Below, piece by piece: positions 1 through 9,625 of a stretch of 64,000 nt of DNA. Position 1 is the stretch's first letter, and the number at the start of each line of letters is the position of its first letter. The notes beneath the pieces are model-generated. The model saw only the letters and a program-made list of their open reading frames with translations. It did not search any database and was not told where the DNA came from. Source of the stretch: Coleophoma eucalyptorum (lineage: Eukaryota; Ascomycota; Leotiomycetes; Helotiales; Dermateaceae); assembly GCA_026120035.1 (NCBI GenBank), contig JALRME010000010.1:124001-188000 (forward strand), given 5' to 3'. The translations under genes were made by a program, and so were the position numbers.

Positions 1-1275
1 TCTTCGTTCAATCCCAAAATCGGGGGCTCGGGTCCAAGTGGTGTAATAGAGAAGGGATTAATCTGGATCGCGTTAGAGTCACCTTGTAACGGTGCATCAT
101 CAACAAACGTACCTGCAGATGAGACTTTGTATAGTGGTTCTTGATATGGGTGAACTCGGTAGTCTCGCCAAATGCCGGCTCGTTCCAGTACAGATTCCTG
201 ACCCACTTGTGCAGGTACGGATATCCTTCTCTGATCGTCCGGATGTTGGTCTTGAAATGCTGAACATAGACAACATCAAATCTGACGATCGTAGTATACA
301 GCCTCACATCAGCCTCGGTAATATTCTTGCCGAAGTAAAATGGGCCTTCTGAAGTAGCAAGGTGCTCCTCAGCCTTATCCAGGGCTTCAAATAACACTTT
401 TACATTCTTCTCATATGCTTCTTGGGTCGTGGCAAATCCACTCTTGTAGACACCGTTGTTAATGTCATTGTAAGTCCAGGAGTTTGTCGCTTCAATCTCC
501 TTTTGGAGATTCTCGGGGTAGAGAACAAGATTCTTGTACTTGTCCTCGATCAAGTCGTCAAACTATCTAACCATTAGTAGAAAATCCGGGCGAGCGGAGC
601 ATTTGACTGACCTCAGTATAGAACATGCGGATAATTTCACTGCTCTCGTTACTGACAATCTTGTGCTGCTTTGTGTCATACAGTGTTGGGACCGTAAATC
701 GGCCTTGGTAATCAGGATCCACAGAGAAGTAGATATCTCTAAGATGCTTGAAACCCTCATGGCCCACAACGGGATCGGGTCCAACATTCTCACCAGGCGC
801 ATCCGCCTGGGCCTCTTCTTGGGTGGCGAAATGCCAACCCAGCTCCTTCATATGCCAGTGAACTGATGTGAACGGGATGATGTCCTGAAGACCCTTAAGA
901 TTCCGTACAATCAATGTTCGGTGGGCCCAAGGACATGCATAGGAAATCTATAGCCATCAGTATCCACGTTCTACCAGGTGCCATCCCCAAACATACATAG
1001 AGATGATAGCGGCCCTTCTCAGCGGGAAACTCAGCACCAGGTTTCGAAGAGATGAAATTTCTAAACTGCGACTGGCCCCTCTTGAACTCTCCAGTCTTGT
1101 CCGTGGGCGAAACCCAATCCGTGATCTTAGTTGCAGCCTGAGCACGACATTAGCTACACTCTGGAGGGGCAGCGATGGTCATAGGCACCATGATATTTCC
1201 GGTCGAAAAGGTTCGATATGAAACTACTTGAGGTGTTCTGAAGATTGTAGAGGAGATTCGAGTTCTTGAAAGCAT
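1..1275 (-). CDS. Glutathionyl-hydroquinone reductase (Xi/omega-like GST, ECM4 family), 3'-truncated by window edge
   Basis: Reduces glutathionyl-hydroquinones using a catalytic cysteine (family knowledge). Exons read on the minus strand are about 1137-997, 947-612, 562-113 and 62-1. The introns are 996-948, 611-563 and 112-63. The joined protein reads [17 protein letters not shown] at the second junction, giving the CPWA active-site motif, and later [15 protein letters not shown] and [18 protein letters not shown], all typical of this family. The stop codon lies left of the window. The N-terminus is uncertain: an in-frame ATG at 1275 begins a basic, Ser/Arg-rich, presequence-like stretch ([12 protein letters not shown]) and a second ATG is at 1191. 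An in-frame TAA just before exon 997-1137 requires a short intron, ending at 1138 and starting either at the GTGCCT after the 1191 ATG or at GTAGTT further upstream. Confidence 0.85.
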
Positions 1276-1678
1276 GAATGTGTGTGATTGGGAAATCAGA
1301 GACACTGTACGTGGTGCTGGAATTGTTCTTTATATTCGTGGTGGGGTGAAAGAAGCGCGGCTGGCCCCGCGCCCACGCTTGCTAAGTGATGACGGAAACA
1401 TTATGAGCCAAAGCTTTGGAGCTTGGTCATGCAGGGACCCTTGTCAGCATGCATAAGCCTTACTAACAATTCTTGGGCGCGCGGTTTTTTTCTACTTTTC
1501 TGCGTCACTAGGGCGACTAATCGCCAATCTAATGCTGCTATGCTTGCTTAATCATTCATTCACTATCTCTATAGTAATGGTGCGCTACTGATCCCTTTGT
1601 CTAATTCTCGTGAGTCGTTGAGCGCAACGCAAAATCCTCTGTATTGCATTCTTTCATGGCTTGATCTGCACACTTCCC
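1276..1678. other. Intergenic: upstream of the GST gene and downstream of E1
   Basis: About 400 bp between the start of the left-edge GST gene and the stop of the E1 gene, both on the minus strand. It should hold the GST promoter and the E1 polyadenylation region. I see no coding frame or repeat I can support. Confidence 0.5.
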
Positions 1679-4600
1679 CTACGACATCTTCATCATGATA
1701 TACGGAACCTCTACATCCTCCTCCGTCTGATCCTCGACACAGATCTCAAAGATCACATTCTTTTGGTGTGATGGAATCGGCTTCTTTGACACAGTCTCCA
1801 CCAACTTGCTAAGCTTCATGGGATACTTCTCAGCAAGCTTGGCTTTGGGGAAGAAGCTTGCATACAACAAGCTAACACCTGAGCTCAGCATGGTGATGCT
1901 AAGCCCCTTGGCCTCGAATTGGTCGATGAGCTCTTGAAGCGTGATGTCCTCAACTTCAAATCTATCCCACAACTTGTCAATCTTGACATCTCCTTCTTTG
2001 CCCTTGTAGGTCGCCTGTGGGCTTGCAATGGGTTCACTGAAGCCGAAGAACGGTAAGGCCAGATTGACGAAACCATTCTTGTATTGCTCAATGTCCTTGT
2101 TTCCATCCACAATCTTGTAAAACTCCAGAACTACCAGTCCCGTAACAAGAGCGGTTGTGGTAGCAATGGCTGGGATAATCTTTCCGGCAATGAATTTAGT
2201 CTTGTGTCGGTCTGCAAGTTCAATCTTGTAATTCTCAGCACGGAGATTGCTTGCAGCGGTGATGAAATCAATGTGGTGATTGGTATCGTCGTCTTTCTCA
2301 AACTCGACTGGCTGGAGCTTGAATCCAGCTAGCTTCTCAGGCGCTGGCAATGAATCAGTGATATTTTGTAGCTCAGCATTATCATCAAAACTGGAGCCGT
2401 TGTTTGCATTTGGATCCTAGGTATATGTTAGTGTTTGCCCACGCGCTCAATTATGCCCTTGGCGGACTTACCGGCTCACTGTCATCAGCCTGAATCTTGA
2501 CAGAGGAACTTGGGGTAAAGTCAGGGATGATCATGTTATCCAGAACCTTTTGGTACGTGCTAGCATCTCCCTTATTGTTAATACCATAGTTGAAGGCATG
2601 GAGGTTTGCTCCAGCGACCACAAAACCCATATGGTAAGGATTTTTTGGGTCGAACTTCAATGGGTCGGGAGCACGCTTGGGACCAGACCAGAAAGGTACT
2701 CCGCTTGACGAGAGAGAGTCTTTTGGAAAGTTATAAAGCAGCTGCTGAATAGCATTATTGTATTGCTTCTCAAATTGCAAGCGAGCCCAAATAATGCAAT
2801 CTTCAAAGCTTAGTGGCTTGTCCGTAACCAGAAAGTCGCGGATGGTCTCCAAAGTTGCTTTCTCGTTACCCCCTTGCTTCAGTGTGGACTCGATATAGTT
2901 TGGTTGAGTGAGGTAGAGGTTAACTGTCTCAGCTGGCTTCACGAAGTAGGATTCGAAGAGTTCTCGACCCCAAGCAATAGTGTGCTCGATCTTGTTTGGG
3001 AAACTTCTCAGAGTGCACATAGGGAATGATTGCTCGGGTGGATCCTGTGAGCTAGAGTATGATTCGGTCATGAATGGCAAGATGACCTGTGTGTTGCCTT
3101 TTGTTCCCAAGGTGCCACTCTCAAGAAGGGGTTTGCGAAAGAAGACACAGCGGCGGTCAACATATGTACGTGCATCGACGTTATCAAGGGCATTTGTGAC
3201 ACCGTCCAATTGTCCCCAGAACTTCTCATCGAAGATGTGCTCTGTATCCTGTCCAACTCTGTCTTTGAAAGTGACAATGTGACCATTCAGGTCTGGGTTC
3301 ATTGCCGTCACAGCAGCCGCAGCTGTATCACTCTTCATGCTACCAACATCCTTGGGTCTGAAGAGGAATTGACGGTTGAGATTGCTCTTCTCAATCGAGT
3401 CGAGATCGGCGACACTGATCTTACCCTTAGGACCTGTAGCCAACCCGATCATAGCCCAGTTCTTCAGCATTTCACAACCAATGGCTCCGGCACCAACCAA
3501 GAATTCGTTGATGTTTGCGATCTTGTCTTGGAACTCGCGACCAAATACAGCGATCTGTCCATCGTATCTTGAGTTCATGGGCTTGCAAAGCTCCTCAGAT
3601 CTTGGAGAGTTGGTTGGGAGGGACTCCAAGGAGTCAAAGTACATCCATTGCACGATTGGATGGAACTTGCCAGACACGGCTTTCAGGACTTCTTGTGCAG
3701 CAAGACCACCAAATAAGGCCGCCATGGGACTCAAATCACCAGTTGCTTGATAACTGAGCTCGGCCAGCAATTTCTCGTCCATATCTACATCAAGCTTCTG
3801 CTGTTGCGCAAAGGCCTTGGCAGCGCCGATAACAATTGTGGCATCCTCCTTGTTTTGCGGTCTTGGAAGGAAGCCATGTGTCTCGTAAAATGCGTGTAGC
3901 GCTTGGAAACCAACATGGAGTTGTTGAGGGCGGTCGAATTTGGCGTAATCTGAAATGAGGAAATCGGGCTCTTGTTGAGCAGAGGTCATAGGCTTGAAGT
4001 CGATAAACTTGGGCATCTTCACTTGAGTATACATTCCACCACTCTTATATTGGCCAAGGCCAGAGACATCGCCGATGGAGAACGTATATGGACCCTTAAC
4101 AGTAACCTTACGTGGCTCCGAGTTATTCAGCTTTTCCATTCCAACCACTTCGGTGAAAGTCACAAAGTCGCCATCTTCAAGGCCATGTCTGACCTCATCG
4201 AGAGCAGAAACCAAGCCCTCTTCGTCGATGCCAGCAACGATACCACTGACTGGGTTCTCTCCCGTGGCGTCCAGGATTGTAAACTGCTTGCCGAAGTCGC
4301 AGAAAATGGATCCGAAGAGACCGAAGGTATCTGCGACTACAACGTAGATCCCTTTCTGGTGAAGATAGTCTGCAATAATCTTTTGGTCTTTAAGTGGAGT
4401 ATTGGTGAGAACGACTACTTGGAATTTGTCGAACTGGGAGAGATCTGATGTCAAGCTGTGTCGTGTTAGAGAGTGCAAACCCAGAATCCCATGCCACTTA
4501 CCTAGTCGACTCAAGCACAGAGACTGGGGTATATGCATTCAGCTCAGCTACCCTAGGAGCTGTGACTTCAGCCCTAGGCTTGCCAACATCATCCAGGTGA

Positions 4601-5000
4601 AGGAAGAATTGTGAAGAAAGATCTGCGATGGCAGCTGGGGCAGGGTCGTAGAGAGTAAGGCTCTTTACACCAGCCAGTGCGATGTTCTTTGCTATCTCGA
4701 CACCAAGACCCTTCAGTCCAACAATAAGCACATTTGAGGCTCCCATTCGCTTCATAGCCTCATGTCCGAGGACGTAAAGCTGTCTGCTGTAGAGAGACTC
4801 ATCGATTTCGTTATTGCCAACCACCGACTCGTCCACCTGGATGTTGGTGTCCATATCGACGTCTTTTGTATCCTATAAACGCAGACTATTAGCATATACG
4901 TAGTGTTGAAATGCAGTGCAACTGGAGCTCCGAGCTCAGGTTAAGGTCTTTGGCGGGGAAGCACTGGAGCTCTGCAATAGACTGGTAGACATACGGTCAT
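1679..5000 (-). CDS. UBA1: Ubiquitin-activating enzyme E1
   Basis: Activates ubiquitin with ATP and carries it as a thioester for transfer to E2 enzymes, in cytosol and nucleus. Four exons: 5000-4995, 4872-4502, 4455-2472 and 2416-1679, giving 1032 residues, the usual E1 length. Visible features are [15 protein letters not shown] near the N-terminus, the active adenylation loop [14 protein letters not shown] near residue 445, the catalytic cysteine in [15 protein letters not shown] near residue 606, and a C-terminal ubiquitin-fold domain ending PYIMMKMS. The first coding exon contributes only Met-Thr before a 122-nt intron; a later in-frame ATG at 4854 (MDTNIQVDE) could also serve. The reading frame stays open upstream of the first ATG and encodes a basic NLS-like stretch, described separately. 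Confidence 0.95.
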
Positions 5001-5054
5001 AATTTTCTTTCCTGGGCGTGAGGGTTCTGGGTTCGAGAGCTTGCGTTTCCCCAG
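5001..5054 (-). other. Possible non-AUG (CTG) N-terminal extension of E1 with NLS-like sequence
   Basis: The E1 reading frame is open upstream of its ATG back to a TAG near 5210, with no ATG in that stretch. A CTG at 5054-5052 lies in a strong start context (AAG before it, G after it). From it the frame reads GKRKLSNPEPSRPGKKI directly into the AUG-initiated Met-Thr. The basic pattern resembles the nuclear-localisation segment at the start of the long human UBA1 isoform. Use of the CTG is inference. Confidence 0.35.
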
Positions 5055-5987
5055 CTTGCCTTCTCCGTTTTGAAGAAGTTGGGATGGAATCTTGACGGCG
5101 TTTGGAGGGTGCAATCCAAAAGCTCGTGTGTAGTTTGACCCCACTAAGCCAGGCGTCTCTCGAAACAGCTGGTTGAATTTGGTCGTATGTCTTTGAGATG
5201 CGGTGCTTATCTACTTGGCACCGTTGGTAAGGCGTATCGTATGAGATGGAGGAAGGAAGGAGTGAAGTTGAAATAGAGAGATGTTTTTAGACAACAGCTT
5301 GTTTGAGAGGGCTGATGGCGATGCCAGAGGAGCACGGCTCTCGATGACCTAATACCAACATGGATGCAGAAACAATCCACATTTTGCCTCAGGCTTACAA
5401 ATTGTTAACAATCACGTGTAAGCACTGAAATCGGTATAATCCTAGATTCGTTCGTCGTAATCAAGTGGAAACGTGTTGCTATATCTCGAGCTTGAAGGCA
5501 TTCTCTGAGAGTTGGGGTTTTTTCTATAGGGCATTAGTAGTTGTTGAAAATAACCCCCCGTTAGACAATCAACGGCGGCCATTCCACGATGTATCCAGCT
5601 TCGACCATTAGCTATAACCTAATAGAGATTGTGCTACTACAGTAGATCCTCAAGTTTGTTAATCACTTGTGGGCGCCTGCCATAAAGCCACAAAAGTGTA
5701 ACAATCAGAGTAGAGGCCTGAGTTGGAGAGCCCTCCATACTTTGCTCTGCGTTTCTGTCTTTCGGCTGTAACCATTCATGCGGGGACCCTCAGCGGGGAA
5801 ATCCCATCGCAAATGGACGCCATTCAAACGCACATATATTTTGTCTTTTGCATCTTCTGAAGGCTACACTTTTAGTCGGACATACTTCGGGTTCATTCAG
5901 TCCTCAACTTATTTAGTAGTGCATTAACCTTGCTGTTAAGCACTAGATTTGCCTGGATAACGGCAATTCACTCAATTCCTAAGGCAC
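5055..5987. promoter_or_regulatory. Divergent intergenic region between E1 and the Zn2Cys6 factor
   Basis: About 930 bp separating two divergently transcribed genes, so it carries both promoters and 5' leaders. The E1-proximal part, up to about 5210, is open in the E1 frame (see the NLS-like extension). I did not find a convincing TATA box or repeated operator. Confidence 0.5.
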
Positions 5988-8553
5988 ATGGATCTACAAT
6001 ATCCCGCCGAGCCAAGTGAGGACGTCTCATGGGCAAGCCGCAATACAAATGAACTCAGGTTGTTTGCACATAGTGATGCTCGACCAACCAAAAAGAGGGC
6101 GGGCAAAGCTTGCCTTCATTGCAGAGTACGAAAGGTCAGGTGTAATGTCGCAACCCATGGTCAGCCGTGTAGCAATTGTCAACTGCATGAAAGCGAGTGC
6201 AAACTCCCGCCGAGCAAACCAAGACCGTGAGTCTTCCGATCTTTGAGTCACCGGAAGTTCTTATTAAAATCTGATTGTTTTGAAGCAAGAGCTCGGAAAC
6301 GAGAAAGAAGTCTGAGAATTGGATCAAGAGACCTGTTCAAGATCCAGCAAGAACCTCTTCTGCGGATTTTCGAGGAATATCTACATCTACCGCAACCACG
6401 GATCAAATTCTTTCAGCTACTCAGTACCCTCTAGTCAGGGATGAAGTCCCTTTCTCTACTCAAGATGTGCCAGGCGGGCACAAGTCTTACGCCCAACTGG
6501 CTTCCTCAGTTTCTATGCATGGTGATCTTACTGCTACTATGGTTGACGAGTCGTTGCACGAGACTGCTGTTACGACAAGAAGGATTCCCGTACCAAACTA
6601 CATCCAGCCTCTGTCCACAGCCTTAGATGACGATGATATCCACTACTTGTGGCTCAAGGGTGCACTCTCTACTCCGGAAACAGGATTTCGTAATGACTTA
6701 ATCCAATCCTATATCGAACACGTTCATCCATCCCTACCTATTATCGATCTAGGGATATTCTTGAAAGCTCTAGAAAATGGTGCACAAACCGATTCGAAAA
6801 TTAGCTTAGTGTTGTTTCAGACAGTCATGTTTGCTGGAACCACTTTCGTCAACATGTCCTCGATTAAAAAAGCGGGATACTCTACAAGACGAGAAGTCCG
6901 TACTGCATTATATCAGAAGGCCAGAGTAAGAATTTTGATTTTCTGTTTAATGCCACTATGTTTTATTCCAGCTAGAGCAGAAGGCAGGAGGTTTCATCTT
7001 GAATATTTTTGTGATAATCAAGGTAGCGTCGGTAGTTACCGAAGGCACCCCCCCCCCCCTCAATTCTCACTTCTACCCCTTCCTCTAGTCTTGGCCAACT
7101 TAACAAATTCTATATTTTATAGGTATGCTTTCTGACAGGTATTTAGCTTTTGTATGACTTTGACTGTGAGAACGATCGAGTTGTGCTTCTACAGTCTCTT
7201 CTACTTTTAACTCACTGGGTTGAAAACGTAGAAGATCAAAAGGGTTCATGGCACTGGATTGGAGTGGCAATATCTGTAGCATACGAGCTTGGAATACACA
7301 AAAACCTCGACAATTCAAACATCAATATCAAACGACGCCGACTCTACAAACGCTTATGGTGGACATGTGTGATTCGGGACCGGCTTCTGTCGCTTGGGCA
7401 GAGGCGGCCACCCAGAACAGATCACAATGATTACAATGTTGACATGATCACCTTGGAAGATTTCGAAATACATGACCCAACTGCTACATATTTGATGCTT
7501 TTTCCAACCTCCAGTTTCCTCCGAACTGTCGATATGCAACGAAACATGGCCCTTGGATTCATAGCAAAAGTCAAGCTCTGTATCTGTGTTGGCTACGTCC
7601 TGAAAACGCAATACACCTCTCTGGTCCGAGACCATGGTATGGAGCAAGGCCCAGACGGCAAAGGCGAGTCACGAACACTGCTTGTTCCAAAACAAGAATC
7701 AAACCCCGACGAAGTGCTGTTCTGCGACAAGGAACTCGATAAATGGTACGATAATCTCCCAGCTTCCTGTCGTTACATATCTCCCAACAACGAAGACCTC
7801 TCAAGCGGACAAGCACTCACCGTCGAGCGCGCAATCCTGCACATGCTCTACCACTCAACTGTTTCCACACTACATCGACCACGGGCACTTCCTTTACAGA
7901 CCAACACGTCACCAACAGCTCGAGCCCTGCAGCAATATTCCTTCAACAAAATCCGCGAAGCGAGCACTGAAATCACTAAGACGAGCATCGAGCTGGATAA
8001 CCATAATCTCACACGCTACCTGCCTATCACCGGCGTAACTGTGATGCTGCCAGCCATTATCACGACTCTGCTGGACATGAACTCTACCAGCACGGCTACG
8101 CGAGAGGCTGGCCAGCGGAAGTTGGCGCATTGCATCAACGTGCTTGAACAGTTGCGCGACGCTTATGCACCCGCCGACGACGCGGTACAATTTCTAGCCG
8201 ATGCGCTGCAGAAGACTAGTTTAAATACTACTGGAAGCGGACAAGCAGGCCCGAAACCTAGAGACCGCTCGGCTTCTGCTGAGACAATTGCTCATGAGGT
8301 GGAGAGGGCGAACACGAAATATGGAAGTACGCCCATGGGCGACCTAGTTTCTTCGCAGCATTCTCAGGCATTCTGGGAAGATACTGCTGCTGGAAGTTTG
8401 GAGCCGTCGATGACTGGCCCGGAAGGTGCGCATCCTTTATTGAATTTCTCGCCATATACTCACTCCATGGGTGCGGATGCCATTGATGAGGACACTGATT
8501 TTTATGATATTGTGGACTTTGATGAATACCCTGAAGATTTGGAATTTGAATGA
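5988..8553 (+). CDS. Zn2Cys6 zinc-cluster transcription factor with fungal-specific middle homology domain
   Basis: Probable DNA-binding nuclear regulator; target genes are unknown. Three exons, 5988-6226, 6292-6925 and 7147-8553, join in frame to give 759 residues. The binuclear zinc cluster sits near residues 36-70 with six cysteines in CLHCRVRKVRC and CSNCQLHESEC, preceded by basic KKRAGKA. The fungal_trans region includes YIEHVHPSLPIIDLGIF, HWIGVAISVAYELGIHK and RRRLYKRLWWTCVIRDRLL. The C-terminus is acidic (DFDEYPEDLEFE). Overall it resembles cutinase-transcription-factor-1-beta type proteins, but the specific ortholog is not certain. Intron 1 uses an acceptor at 6290-6291, chosen because it is the one that keeps the frame. 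Intron 2 is unusually long (221 nt) and contains a run of ten C at about 7049-7058. Confidence 0.88.
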
Positions 8554-8833
8554 CCTGGGTTGGAAGTAGTTTCTCTGGGAGAGCCAAAATTGGATTGGAG
8601 AAATGGATCTGGTAAATAGATAATGGGTTAGACGTCACTTCTTGATCCAATCTGGAGATGCGACTAGATACTACAGCTCCAAAGCGGATCAAGGTGTTCA
8701 CTGCACATATTTCCACAGAATTATGAATGTACCAGAAAGTCTTATATCCATTTTATTTTTTCCAAGCTGTCCATGATGTCTGGAAGCTTCCGCTGCCTAT
8801 ATCTCTCTAAATGCTACATAACAACATCTAGAT

Positions 8834-9625
8834 TTAGTTGATCTTCTGGAGCTCAACATCGCTGTAAAAATTAGTCTCAAAGATCAAACTGCAGAAATAC
8901 TATGAAATGTACTTACAAAAGAAGATCGGCACGGGCTGGGATGTGTCCTGGGAAACCACTGTTATATTATTAGTTATTGATTCTTGGGCATCGCGGTCTA
9001 GGTCGAGCACGGCATATCCGGACATAGATATGCGATGCCGCCAAGTAGAATTTCTTACCGGTCACCGTATGCAAAATCGCTGTGGGGTTGTTAGCTTCTG
9101 TCCTCTCCGCGTATCAGTCCTAGGGCTTGCAAGTACATACCTAGTAATGTCTAAGGTAGCCTTCTCGCCAACCTTCATGGTGGTAACACCCTCATCCCAA
9201 CCTGTATATTGTCAAAACACCGCTCTGGCACATTGCAATGGATGTGATTATGTACCCTTGATGACCTGTCCGACACCGATGGCAGTGACGAAAGCACCAC
9301 GGCCAACGGAAGAGTCGAATCTGGTAAGAACAGATATTAGCAAGTTGACGACGCAAAGGGTGCATAATATTGCAAATTGAGTAATGAGGTATGGATGAGG
9401 TTGCACATACTGAGTGCCCTTGTTGTCAGGCTTGGTGGTATCCTTCAAGTAGCCAGTGTACTCGATGGTAACCTTGTCACCAACCTTAGGAATGGCACCA
9501 TTGCCCTCCTTAAGAACAGTCTTGGTAACACCCATGATTGCGGCGGTAGATGAGAATTGACGGAGTCGTGAGAATGAAGCTTGAGTTCGGGTTGTGTTGC
9601 TGAGACGAGAGACGAGAGGAAACAT
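8834..9625 (-). CDS. FKBP12-type peptidyl-prolyl cis-trans isomerase with mitochondrial-like presequence
   Basis: Catalyses proline cis-trans isomerisation and would bind FK506/rapamycin. Six exons: 9625-9411, 9320-9256, 9201-9141, 9079-9059, 8958-8917 and 8861-8834, giving 143 residues. Core motifs are VGDKVTIEYTGYL, FDSSVGRGAFVTAIGVGQVI, the WDEG stretch and DFAYGDRGFPGHIP. The 21-nt, 42-nt and 28-nt 3' exons are very small. The first ATG (9625) adds 30 residues, MFPLVSRLSNTTRTQASFS and onward, rich in Arg and Ser with no acidic residue, like a mitochondrial presequence. A second ATG at 9535 starts MGVTKTVLKEG and gives the standard 113-residue cytosolic form. The gene converges with the zinc-cluster gene, whose stop is 280 bp away. 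Confidence 0.92.

Noticed and set aside
5020..5045. GGGTTCGAGAGC resembling a tRNA B box
   Set aside because: The sequence departs from GGTTCGANNCC, has no A box or foldable acceptor stem nearby, and falls in the E1 leader.
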